A DNA stretch of 64,000 nucleotides, taken from the NCBI GenBank assembly GCA_003508835.1, contig PUFA01000066.1, positions 7,954,501 through 8,018,500 of the forward strand. The letters are read 5' to 3'. The position numbers and the translations under genes were made by a program. Position 1 is the stretch's first letter. Each line of letters begins with the position of its first letter. The notes below the pieces were generated by a model. It was not told the DNA's origin, searched no databases, and saw nothing but the letters and a program-made list of their open reading frames with translations. This document shows, in pieces, positions 23,161 to 34,139 of the stretch. Source of the stretch: Eonycteris spelaea (Eukaryota > Chordata > Mammalia > Chiroptera > Pteropodidae).

Positions 23161-23989
23161 GCCTGCCAGTGACGGGACTCAGGGGCAGCAGAAAGCCCTG
23201 GTGACCCCACTGGCTGGCGGGCGTGGGCCCAGCCCCCCCCTGCGGCCCACACTGCAGTGTGAGCCTCTGGCTGCCCGGTGGCTGTGGCTCTTTTGGGTTT
23301 TATTTTCATTTTTTGATGTTTTTAGTTCAGAGAACCAGAGATCTGAATTTCATATGACATATGTCCCATTGTTTAGATTGGGCCACTACTAATTCAAATA
23401 TTTTTGGAGTACCGTATGGGCCATGAAGCCTGTCTGCCAGCTGATATGGCCAGTGGACTATGGGATAGAACCTCTAGTTCAGCCCCTTTTCAGCATTAGA
23501 AAGTCATGGTATTTATTGTCGTCTTAGACTGTAAATAGCAATTACCCAGATGCAACATGAGGCCAGTCAGAAATTTTTCACAGCTCAAGCTAAAACATCT
23601 GTAAGTGTATGGGGTCGTGAGCATACCAGAATCATTACGACTAAGTGCTCTTTCTCTGGCAGTATTGAAACAGAAAATTCTTATATAAAAAAATAAAAAT
23701 TCCTATATAAAAAACAGCACGTGCATACTCATTTTCACTGAAAAATTAAAATTATACGTTCAGAAAGATCAGAAACACATAGGAGAGAGAAAGTGAGCCT
23801 GTGGTCTACTGGGTGTCGCAGACCTGCATTAGCACAGTGCCTGGCAGGCCTGCTTGTTACGGAGGTGCCAGCGCTCACATCAGAAGTGTGGCGCTCAGAG
23901 TGTACGAACTAAGCGTGCCCCTGTAGCCACTCAGGTCAAATCCCAGGGGTGCCCGACACCTCCCACCTAACCCCCCCCCCAGAGGAGCC

Positions 23990-24860
23990 ACCATCTTGAC
24001 TGCTAGGTCTTCAGATTCGTTTTGTCTGTTTTCGTACTTTGTGTTTTTAAAAATCTCGTGTGTGACGTCTCTGGCTTCCTCACCCCCACACACACCCTCA
24101 GACCCACGTTGCCGCAGCATCTGCGTCCGTCGGCGGCACTGTGGACAGCACCGGGAAGACTGTCGCGGCCCGTTCACAGCAGGCACTTGGGTGGCGGCTC
24201 CCACTTTGCTGATACTAGAAATAGAACCTCGTGAACATTCTGCTTCATGGCCAGCGTGTACACAATATGGACCCATTGTTTTACATGTCATTATACCCAG
24301 GAGAAGAAGAGCAGTCAGTGGGTATACGTGCGTTGAGTTCAAGGTGACTGCCAAACAGTGCTTATGCCAGGTGACACCCAGTGGTGTGTGGGGACTCCAG
24401 TCACCCTCCTCTGGTAGGCAGGAAACTCACTTCCTGATGGCTAAGTCGAGCACCTTTCCAGGTCCTTCTGTACGTTTACACACTACAGGATACGCTCTTC
24501 TGTGGAGTTTTGCCTGTTTTCCTGTTGGGCTGCCCCCACCTTTTTCTTAATGTTCATAGTTTGCCTTGAACTTGAGTCCATTGTTGGTTACGTGCTTTGG
24601 AAGGGGTTTCTGTGTGGTTTGGCTTTCATTTTTGAATCAACTCTTTTGATGAACTGGAGTGTTTAAATCTTGACGGAATCTGTTTATCCTTGTTTTGGCT
24701 CCAGTTTAAGAATTCACTGTCTATTCTCGGGTCGTAAAGATGTTCTCGTTCACTTTCTTCTAAAAATGTTTCAGAGATTAATCTGTTATCACAACTGTGT
24801 TTCCAATGTCCATTTATTGAGAAATATATAATGACAAGAAGCTTCAGCAAAGCTTTTAAA
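23990..24860 (-). mobile_element. L1 LINE, antisense, diverged
   Basis: The order matches antisense L1: 'cgttttgtctgttttcgtactttg', then 'tgagtccattgttggttacgtgc' near 24574, then 'tttgaatcaactcttttgatg' and 'ctaaaaatgtttcagag'. CA/TG positions have often become CG. Confidence 0.6.
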
Positions 24861-25079
24861 TTAATTCACTGTTCATTCACAACAGCATCAGGCATGTGAA
24901 AGTCAGGTCGGACGCACTGGGGACACGTCCTAGTGATGCGGCCATTGCGCTGTGTGCTGCCCACGCAGACCCGCAGACCGCTCTACGTGCTGGAAGCCCC
25001 AGGCGTGGTGACCAAGGACCTGAGAGCTGGCGCGTTCCACCTCAGCCTTGCTCATGCCAAAAATGCGTGCGCGTTCCAT

Positions 25080-25200
25080 GTTTTCAAAGTACCTCGGTGC
25101 CAGGTACTGTGCTAAATAATCCCGAACACATAGAGGTGGAGAAACAGGGTCTTTCCCTCAGAAGAGCTGAGGGCCTGATGTGAGGGAGTTATGTCACGTA
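25080..25200 (-). repeat. L2 3'-end fragment, antisense
   Basis: 'ggtgccaggtactgtgctaaataatcccgaacaca...gggtctttccctcagaagagctgag' follows the reversed L2 tail order. Confidence 0.5.
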
Positions 25201-25419
25201 AACACGTACGTGACAACTTGCTTCTGACATCCTGATCGATTTTAGTGTCTGAGGTGTTGGGGAGTCAGGAAGTGGGAGGGCATCAGAAAGCCGTGTGTAA
25301 GAAGGAACCTGAGGTTACCAGCTGGGTAGGTGGATGCGAGATTTAAGGTTTCTCAGCAATGACATTGTGCTTCACAGAGCAGTAAAGCGAAACCTATTCA
25401 TTCTCATCCCTTGTTGGTA

Positions 25420-25740
25420 GCAGAATGAAGTGGCACAGCCTCTTCAGAGAGCGATTTGGCAGCATCTGTCAGAATTTGAATTGCCCGTCCTTCTTACATC
25501 TGTGCTAGACGCCGGGAATACGGCGTCCGTGTCGGATAAAGCCCCGGGAGTAGGATCGCGTGACCCAGCAGCCCCAGGCCCACCAGTCCCCGTGGTTTAT
25601 CCTGCATGGACACTCAGAGGCTCGCGAAGATACGTTTTCCTCCCTTGTAATAGTATCAAAACACCGGAAATGAACAGAACGTCTACCAGCGGGGGGGGGG
25701 GGGGCTAGATAAATGACGGTGCATCCTTACACTGTCACGT
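25420..25740 (+). mobile_element. L1 LINE 3' fragment, sense, with 14-G run
   Basis: 'gtggcacagcctcttcagagagcgatttggcagcatctgtcagaatttgaattgcccgtcc' is the L1ME-type segment. It is followed by 'aacaccggaaatgaacag' and 'gctagataaatgacggtgcatcc'. A run of exactly 14 Gs lies at 25691-25704. Confidence 0.7.
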
Positions 25741-25890
25741 CAGCGCTCTGAGCACCGTGGTGGAACAGCGCCCGCTGTCTGCTGCCGTGTGGGCGTGAGG
25801 AGGGGGCAGGTGGAGCGGTGCGTACCTGCTCGTCTGCTCACCCATCTCAGGAAGGTCGCCTTTGCCACAAGACACAGGGACAGGCATGGG

Positions 25891-25936
25891 ATTTTATATA
25901 TATAATATATATTTTTATTTTATTTTATTTTTTTTA
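25891..25936. repeat. AT-rich low-complexity (TA)n/(TTTTA)n
   Basis: Alternating TA units pass into TTTTA-like units. Confidence 0.85.
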
Positions 25937-26370
25937 CCATGGTATGGTACCTACTCAAAACGAAATGTTTTAACACGTAATTCTTTTAATTAAACAAGTT
26001 TTCACTAAATGCCCTGTGGCATCCTTGTTTGGGCCCTGGAACAGAAACCGAGTGTTAATGGAGAAACCGATGGCACCTGAAAAAAATCGGGGGTTCAGTG
26101 CGCAGTGACCTGCCAGTGCTGAAGTCCTCGTTTTGACGGACGCCCCGCGGCGACGTGGGAGATGGTTAAGTCCGTTAGGGAAAACGCGGTGAAGGGCATG
26201 CGGCAACTCAGCTTTGCAACTCTGTTAATCAAAAAGCATGTAAACTGTAAAGTTTATGAAACTTTTTTATTTTAATGAAACCTGTCAAACTGCATCTACG
26301 AAGTTGTGTCTGAGGACAAGCCCATTTGGGAAGTTTAAGCTCACTCTCCTCCCTCCCGTCCTCGGTTTAG

Positions 26371-26468
26371 GTCGAAGAATCCCGTCCACGGACGCGAGCC
26401 CGCCGTGCGGCGGGAAGGGCTTCAAACTCCGGCGACAGCCCTCGGAGCCGAAGCGAAGCTGCTGTTGA
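26371..26468 (+). CDS. RAB22A: RAB22A terminal coding exon 7 (Ser163-Cys194, stop)
   Basis: The coding part of exon 7 starts after 'ctcggtttag', completes Ser163 and encodes 31 more residues and TGA. It is the hypervariable membrane-targeting tail: RRIPSTDA, a divergent SPPC stretch, GGKGFKLRRQPSEPKRSCC. The last two cysteines (193-194) are the geranylgeranylation sites that anchor the protein to endosomes after Rab escort protein delivery. Compared with human as I recall it, 172-175 read SPPC instead of NLPS, which places an extra Cys at 175. The codons are strongly GC-ending. The end at residue 194 gives the usual family length. Confidence 0.98.
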
Positions 26469-27362
26469 CGGAGCCGCAGCCTCAGAGATGAAGTAGGTGG
26501 TCCCGAGCGCGAGCCAGAGGGCCGGGCCCCGCTACCAGGCTCACCTAGCCGGTGTGGGGTCTTCGTGCAAAAAAATCAGAAATTGACCAGTTCTGTTTCC
26601 TCTTTGAAGACTGCAACGGTAGTGTGTGTCTGTGGACTTCTGTCACGTAAAGACTGGTGTACAAAGGGACCGCGTCATTGGCTTCTGACCTTGCTGAAAA
26701 GGAACATGTAATTGTATGGCTGGTAGGATTAAATTGTTGAATAGTTTTGTAATCAGGATTTTATGTAACATTTGTAAAGGGAAAAATTAGCACTTTTGTG
26801 GTTCTTGGGGGGGAAAAAAGACCTTGTGGAGATTATCATTTCTTTGGTTCCTCATTACCACTGTTATCAGGAGTTGTATCATTTAAAATGTGATGGGGTG
26901 TCCTTACGTGGAGGGGTGGCAATTAGTATTTGAAGCTAAAATGGGATCTTCATAGGACCGATGGAAGTGCTCTCATCCCCCGTAAAGAGGCACTTTTCAT
27001 TGACCGCAGGAGCCCAGGGAGCGTACAGCAAATTCATGACCACAAGCCGTAGCTCACCCTAGGTTTGCATTCTGACCCTGTCATGTTTGTGTCACCAAAC
27101 GCTTTATTGGCACCTGTTTTTAATAAGCTCTCATGATCAGAATGGCGGTGGTGCAGAAGCTGCCTGCGATAAATTGAATTGCATATGTTTAAACTGACTG
27201 ACAATGGTTTTAAAAGGTGAAGAAAGTATAAATGCTGTCAATTTTTTATTCAACCCGAATATTTTGGTGGGGTAAACAATTGTCAATTGCTTAGCATATG
27301 TAAAGTTGTAGTCTATATTTATGAGACCATTGCTTAAAAATTATAAATTATGTAAATACATG

Positions 27363-27368
27363 AATAAA
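27363..27368 (+). promoter_or_regulatory. RAB22A: Proximal poly(A) signal AATAAA
   Basis: AATAAA about 0.9 kb after the stop codon, in 'catgaataaatgctggg', is followed within 60 nt by GU-containing sequence. It would give a short-UTR isoform. A second hexamer lies at 27826-27831. Confidence 0.6.
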
Positions 27369-28677
27369 TGCTGGGTTTCATTCAACACTTCCTGTAACCT
27401 TGCAGCGCCTGGCTTGTGCCCACCCGTGGGCCACTCAGCTCATCCACGTGTGCGACAGCGTGCAGAGTACTCCACTTGCCATCTTTAGAGATTTCTCTGC
27501 CTTCCCACTCTCCCCAACCCCCAGCCCCCCGCCCCGTCCCCAAATCCCATCTGGGACTCGGAGAACAGACATATGCCGCTTTGACAGGCCTGCCTAGCCC
27601 TTCCTAGCCTTGGGGTGAAAAATCAGGCTCCAAGCTCAGGCCGTTAACCTCTTGGTCATGAGTTTCTTTTCACTTTCACGGGGACCTCAGACCAACTGTT
27701 TAAAGAGAGCTTTCCTTGGTAACAATTTCACGTCTCTCTCCCTTTCCTTCATTTCCCCTGCCTCCATTCGTGGCTAACACTCTTTTCCCTCAGGGAACCT
27801 AATGAGGTTTTTAATATAATCTAAAAATAAAGCACTGAAGAGAAGTTGGTGAAAATTTGTCCCTGGTCTAATTTGGCACCCTTCCAACCTGAGTATTGTA
27901 AGGGAAGGAAATTTACAAGATTAAATAGGAAATGAAACAGCTTGAATTTCAAACAAAATGGTGTGTTCAGGGCTATCCTTAAACTGAACAGCCGAAACTT
28001 TTAAAAATAATTGTTATTTTTTTGTGTACCCCACTTGATACGGATAGATTTTAATGGGAAAATTATAACTCAGATTAAGTAAAAAACGATTCTTTTCCCT
28101 GGCGAATATCTTAAGCATTTGAAATTGTTTATTTTCTTATTGAAATCATACAGAAGGAATGCAGTTAGTGAAAATTCTAACTTTTTTTTTTAATACATGT
28201 GGACTCTGTCTGCTGCCGCCCCCTCCCCCCCATCTTGCTTCCTTCCCCATATGAAATTAGCAAGCTTTGCAAGAAGACAAGGGATTCTGAGGGTGAGGCC
28301 CCCTACACCTGAAGGTAGTTTGACGTTGTTTCATATACGTCCAGACTGCTGCGTCTGGCCACTGCCCTTGGTGTGTCCCCAGCATTCCCACTGCTGGGCC
28401 TCTGTCTCCACGACAACAAAATAAAAACAAAGGTTGCTTGACTCATTACTGAAGAGGCATGCATGTGTGGCTCTTTCTCTCTTATTTTACCAAAAGATGA
28501 CGCAAATCTGTGACCTTCATAACATTTCCCCCAAACCCGTCCGTCCGTGTTGATGATTTCACAGAGTCTGGGTGTGCAGGGAATTCCACGCTTCGTCCTG
28601 TTGGTAAACATTTGGATGCCTTCAATCCTATTGTGACATTTACTGTATGTAGCCCCAAACAGGCCCTCCCTTTCGCC

Positions 28678-28877
28678 CAAGGGGTCCCCAGCCTTTCGGC
28701 ACCAGGCACCGGTGCTCCTATGAGAACCTAACCCCTGATGACCTGAGGTGGAGCTGAGGCAGTCGGTGATGCTGGCGTGGGGGAGCAGCTGCAGATACTT
28801 GGCTCACCTCCTGCTGCGCGGCCCAGTTCCTGACAGGCCTCAGGGGCAGTCCACGGTCTGGGCGTTGGGGACCCCTG
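28678..28877. mobile_element. hAT-type MITE inside RAB22A 3'UTR
   Basis: Inverted ends CAAGGGGTCCCCA and TTGGGGACCCCTG bound a 200-nt element. The interior shares 'cctgatgacctgaggtggagctgaggc' and 'ctcacctcctgctg...ggcccagttcctgacagg' with the copy at 56235-56450. It is the common 'CAGGGGTCCCCAACC' family of non-autonomous hAT/Charlie-type elements; the exact family name is uncertain. Confidence 0.85.
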
Positions 28878-31800
28878 CTGTGGCCCTCCGCAACTGGTTT
28901 CCCTCCATGATTTCTCATGCGCCTCCCCACATGTAGAGTGGTGCGTTCTGGTTACAGCCACACGCTTGATTGACAGAATGAATGACGTGTGGCCTGAGCG
29001 ACACGACGTTCGTCATGCGTTCCTGGAGCCTCTTCCCTCATTTTCATCAGTCCGTCTCAGAAATTGACAGGCACTGTGTCTCGTGTAATATATTTTTAAT
29101 CCTTAGTGACAACAAAGTGCTATCTCGGATCTATAATCCGTACTCAGTGAAACGGGGAAAATGTTTTCATTTCTTTTGTTTCCTTATAAAATGCAAAGAT
29201 GAATATTAAAGTCAGAAGCGGTGTCTTATTTTGAACACACTTCGGATATGAACCTGACTAAGCAATGATCTGATACTCATTTCATGTATCCTTTAGTCTT
29301 ATTTCTTAGGAGAAAAAGCTCGATTTCAAAGGAATTAAGATATAACCCAACTCTAAAAATCTTCTTTTGGTTCCCTTTTGACACAGGGCCATTTTTTTAA
29401 ACTTTGGGGACCAAAAAGAGAAAAATCATTAATTAACTGCAAGTACATATTGATTTCTCTCAGAGAAATTGGAATAAGCTCTTTGCAGGTGTCCGATCCT
29501 CATAACCAGAGGCCTCCAGAAGTCTCCTTTCACACAAGTATTTTTCCGATTCTCTGATAACTGTCATTTGGTGATTAAAGAACAAAGTAAGAGTATGATT
29601 AAGTACCCTTGATTTTAATTTCTCTTTAAGAAGAGATTTTGAGGAAGTACCTATCGCTGGCCCTTCAGGTTCCAAATGAACCCTCCAACACCTACTTTTC
29701 AGCCACGGGATAAGATCTACACGTAGCAACTGAAAGATTTAGTTCCTTTAAAATAACACACTTCTTTGTTGTCCATTTATGATGCTGTTTGATGTGCCTG
29801 CCTCCCCATGCCGGAAAGGATCAAGCTTTCTCTCTCAGAGGCTTGATCTCCTCTAAGTGGGCTGGTGTCCTTGAGGTTATCAATCATCATTAATTTTAAA
29901 TATATAAAAAGGGAAAGAAGATCACATTTAATTTCAGAACTTCTCTTTTTCTTTTCTATTCTAAAGACTTCCTAATTAAACCGTGGGAGATAACACTAAT
30001 GAGAACATCCTTTAGGTGGCTATTCCCTGGCTTCCCTGGAGATGTCCAACCAGAGTGTCTGTACTTTCATGGCATTGTGTTCAAACGGGCAGGTTTGATT
30101 CAGATTACACTGCACTAATTGGTGTGTCAGCCTCAGAGCTTGAAAAGGCATCTATTCATCATCGTATACATTTTTTATATGCTGAGAGCGAGTTGCAAAG
30201 GGTATGTTAATCGTATAAGCATTTTTCATTCATTTCGGAATGCCCGAGAGCGTGATTCATGGCCCTTAGCATATAAGTTGGAGGCGCACAGTGTGTTCAG
30301 ATGTCTTTGCAAGGACCTGTGTAAGCAGTGAGAGAAGCTTCCTTCTGGGGCAGTTATTGCAAGTCCCTTAACTCTGATCTGTACACGGTACCTGCCCTAG
30401 AACATTTGAGGGGAAAGGACAGCTCACAAACTCAGGCTGGCCCTCTAAACTCACTAGGCTGTAAGTGTCCCTCCTGACCCTGTAATGAAATTTAAATGAC
30501 AATGATACGCGAGAGAGTGTGAACCTGTAAAAAGAATCCTTGTTTAAATTTGTTTTAGAGGAACCAGCAGTATGACTTCAGTTTGCTGTCCACTTCAAGA
30601 GATGGTCTACCTCTGAACCGTAAATACTTTTCAGAGGGAGGAAATGGCCTGTACCTTCAAGGCTCAGGTCAGTACTATGTATCTACTTTCAATTAGCTTA
30701 GTCCATCAAAGATTTTAAATGCTCCAAGGTAAAATGTTTAGGAGATAAAAAATAGTGCAGGCAACAAAGCGTCCCGGAAACAAACAGCAAAGGGAGGCGG
30801 GGGCGGGACTTAGCCTAGCACCGAAAGAAGCAGCCTCGGCCAGTTCCTCTTGACAGCGGAGTTCCTTGACTTTCAGTAAGAGAAATCCAGGCAACTTGAT
30901 TATCCGATTTGTAAGAAACTTTAATGGGATTCTGGGGCATTTGTCCTATTTTATGTGCAAATGAAAGCCTAAAAAATAGCAGAAGGGTATTACGTTCTCC
31001 AGGAGCCTCCACTTTGTGATCCAGTGAAAGGTCATGGTGGAGTTTCGTTAGACGTAACGAAGAAAGTGAATAAGTAAAACCAAGAATGTCCATATTTCTG
31101 TTTGTCCTTCAGGATTCTCTTAGCACATAGGAAAATGATTTGCTTCCCAAATCTGGAAGGACTGCCAGTGACATAGATGAACTTGGAAGGTCGCACCCTC
31201 AGAAATAGCTTGCATCTGTGTTCTTCCCTTTTAGAGCATGAGCGAGTATAGATATGCTCGAATATCCTGGATGTCCCAACCAAAAAGATCCAAAAGTTTA
31301 ATAAAAAGGAATAGCTTAAACCTTCCGTCTTTTCTTTTTGTTACATTGAACATTTTACCCGTGAGGTTAGTGTGTGTCATCAGGAGGTGCTGGAATTAAA
31401 ACCATGGAGTCTTAATTTAACAAAATTTTTTAAAAATGTATGCCAGTTCATTTTCAGATCTATGTAGTGCCCAGCGCCTCATCAAAATGCCTCTCAGTTG
31501 AACAATTCTGGGTAGCTTTCCATGAATAGGAATTCAAGTGCCAGGAAGTCAGCCAATTGGAAATCCTAAGCTAGTAATGATTTTTAGGAAGAGCCATTCG
31601 TAATTGGCAGTTTTAATCTGTAGACCTCACATGCTTCCTCATCACGCAACAGAAACAAGACATGCTGACGTCAGTGCCACTTCTCGCTTCAGGAACTTGT
31701 CAGTGTTTCCAGAAGCAAATTGTTTAACATGGGTGCTACTTTGGAGAAAATCATCGTTAGAGTAGCATTTCACACACAGGGCCAGTAATCTTCGCTCAGA

Positions 31801-33335
31801 ACAGAAATCGTCCAGGAAGCTCCCAGCAGGGCGTGTCATGTCGTAGGAGAGCCCGGCACAGCCTCTTCCCCAAGGCAAGTCCAGAGCCTGCTGACCACCT
31901 GGGGACACGAGGCGAGTTACGGGACAGGCGGCAGGCACGCTCCCACTTGCAAACACTTGCAGTCAGCGTGCAGCAGTATAGGACTTCACTTTGGGACTGA
32001 ACCCTGATCTCATTTGTCCGTTAGTCATTTTTTCATTAAATTTGCTCTTGAATGATCAGTTTTACCCCCTGAAAACTTAGAAAGCGGGACTCGAATGTGT
32101 TTCTCCTTTTACTTTGCCAATGAGGTTGTCACATACTTCATGAAACTTCTCCTTAATGCAGATCATGAACGTGGTGTCGGTGACCGGTCAAGTCAATGCA
32201 GGAAAAATGACCTGGCTGGTCAGAGCAACCGGTGGGTGGCTCTATTCGTAAACCATTTGTTCTGTTGTGTGCACAGAGCCGTATTGCCCTGGAAAAGATG
32301 TTGTTATTATTTTTTTTAACTCTCATCCAGCTCAGCCTTTCCATCATTTCACTTTTATGAGTCACATATAATTGTCAATCATGCCTCTGACCCTCTTAAG
32401 AATTGATGTCTTGCCTTCTCTGTGATCGAAGCAGACTTCTTGCCTTATTTCTCTTATTCTCATTCTGCAGCGGGTTCTCCTTTAAAGACGCAGGGCACCA
32501 GCCACCTCCTTAGCGCATGCAACATTCCTCATGCCGCCTTGTGTGGTGACAGCGTAGGGCTTGCCCCCCGCGTCCAGCAAGGCAGACGAGGGACCCATCC
32601 AGCGCACCCAGAAAACACAAAGGCTAACGAGGTGAAGAACCGCAGGATTTCCAGAGAGGACTGGGTGGCACTAGCTCACAGTGGCACCATGACTGAGTGA
32701 CAAAATGATGTTTACCATTGGCAGTGAGATAGTTCAAGTGTCAGAACTTCACTTCGTTTGTAATAGAGCTTTTGAAGTACGTAAAAATCTGAGTCCGCAG
32801 TCTTGAAACAGCTGTGGAGTGAACCTAGACGTTAAAAAATTAAAAATTCAAAAAAGCCAAGCTTTCAGACCAGCAGTTCTTATTTCTCCTAAGAATGTCA
32901 TGCCTTTTCAAGACCTGATGGAAGGAGTAAGATCTTTGTGCCTTTTTATAATAGTGTCTTTATGGGGGGAAAAAAATAAAATCAAGTTGCTTTCAATTCA
33001 GGCCACTTTGTAGCTCTATAAACAGCCCAAATTTATAGCCATGGCTTCGCTGCATGATGCATCGCTTGATTCCCTGTGATGAAGTATTGCAATGATGGTT
33101 TGCCGAGCTTATGTGGATGTTTGAAGACCTTATTTTTGCAGTCTTGACCTTGGGCTGGACCTGAGTCTGTAGATGAACATATGATGTCTGTATTGTTTGT
33201 AGATGCTGAACAAAACTAGATCTTTGGATTTTTGTTGTAAGATTTTTCTTCTTTGACTTATGCTGGTAGTAGCTTGCAAATGGTGGTCGATTTGGTATAC
33301 TTTTAAACTATATTGTTTTAGCTTGAATATTCTGT

Positions 33336-33414
33336 AATAAACTTTTATAGAGTATAATGTGTTAAATCACTATGAAATTTGTTGTAAGAAGGGTGTAAAC
33401 ATTTTGTTAATAAA
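33336..33414 (+). terminator. RAB22A: Distal poly(A) signals of RAB22A
   Basis: AATAAA at 33336-33341 and again at 33409-33414 ('gttaataaaatgctatg') close a non-repetitive AU-rich stretch. Intergenic repeats begin soon after. Cleavage is expected near 33360 or 33435. Confidence 0.75.
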
Positions 33415-33909
33415 ATGCTATGTTTATAAATATATATATTTGCCATTCAAGTGGTTTCTTCACCAAAGAGCATGAAGTCATTTTAAAATGATTTCTGAAA
33501 ATGGAAATCCAGTAACTCTGCTCACCCTCGCATCTGGTGAGCAGCGTGGCATGCCCACACGTCCGCCCAGCCTCCCCACTTCCCACACCTTCTCTCTCAC
33601 GCCCCCTTCTCTCTCTCTCCCGTCCTTCCACGGCGACAGTGATGGTGACAGTGAGCAAATGCCGCTTGCCCTCCAGGTAAGGAGCAGAGAGGGCCTTGAT
33701 TCGTGGGAGAAAAGCTTAACCCCATCTCCGTTTTGGGGGCATTTCTCAAAGATGCCGGCACTTCCATCCAGGCGTTGACCTTAACCCTGGAATCCCTCAG
33801 GGCCACGTGTCGTCTACAGAACACATCACACACGTGTTTTGTCTGTGTGATGTGCAGAAGCACATTTGTCTGTACGCTGTGTGCGTGTTGACAGGGCCCT
33901 TGTGTGCAG

Positions 33910-34135
33910 ATGAGGGAACTGGAGAGAGAGCTCGAGACAGGCTTGGGTTTGGGCCTCGGCTTTGCCTCTTCTGGGCTGTGCTAGAAAGTTCTAGACACAG
34001 TCCTTGACTCCTGAGTTTCCTTACCTTCTCTGTGAAGTGGGAAGATGATAAGAGCCTCCTCCCATCTGTGGCTGTGCATTTGGGCGGCATACGGTGTCAC
34101 TGGCAGTCAGCACATTGACAGAGAGTAAGCACTCG
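33910..34135 (+). repeat. MIR SINE, sense
   Basis: The MIR order is visible: 'ttgggcctcggctttgcc', 'tccttgactcctgagtttccttaccttctctgtgaagtggga', 'agtcagcacattgacagagagtaagcactcgac'. Confidence 0.75.
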
Positions 34136-34139
34136 ACAT

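Larger units (their letters stand above)
22229..26370 (+). other. RAB22A: RAB22A intron 6
   Basis: The 4.1 kb intron begins GTGAGT and ends 'cctcggtttag'. It contains antisense L2 (22765-23160), antisense L1 (23990-24860), a faint antisense L2 tail (about 25080-25200), a sense L1 end (25420-25740) with a 14-G run, and an AT-rich patch (25891-25936). 23170-23980 and 25940-26370 show nothing nameable apart from a possible MIR scrap near 23820. Confidence 0.9.
1..33435 (+). other. RAB22A: RAB22A gene, 3' part (intron 2 to poly(A) site)
   Basis: Five exons with GT-AG borders and compatible phases encode residues 40-194 of a Rab-family small GTPase. The effector-side sequence, WDTAGQER, NKCDL, ETSAK and the terminal CC dicysteine identify Rab22a rather than its paralogue Rab31. 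Exons 1-2, with the start codon and the P-loop, are outside the window on the left. Introns inside the window are intron 2 (partial, 1-13262), intron 3 (13345-21270, 7.9 kb), intron 4 (21343-21429, 87 nt), intron 5 (21537-22118, 582 nt) and intron 6 (22229-26370, 4.1 kb). The right end is set by the last pair of poly(A) signals, consistent with the very long 3'UTR known for mammalian RAB22A. VAPB follows on the same strand about 12 kb downstream. Confidence 0.95.
26469..33435 (+). other. RAB22A: RAB22A 3'UTR, about 7 kb
   Basis: After TGA the plus strand runs nearly 7 kb with very little recognisable L1/L2, unlike the introns. It has many U-rich and AU-rich stretches, several poly(A) signals and ends near paired AATAAA hexamers. 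A long terminal exon is characteristic of RAB22A. One hAT element is embedded (28678-28877). A match to the miR-204/211 seed site, AAAGGGA, lies at 26776-26782. Long open frames are absent. The distal end is inferred from the signals, not from transcripts. Confidence 0.85.

Noticed and set aside
24064..24120. CA/AC-rich patch considered as a CRISPR-like or regular repeat array
   Set aside because: No regularly spaced direct repeats with spacers exist; this is ordinary low complexity within an L1 relic of a mammalian genome.
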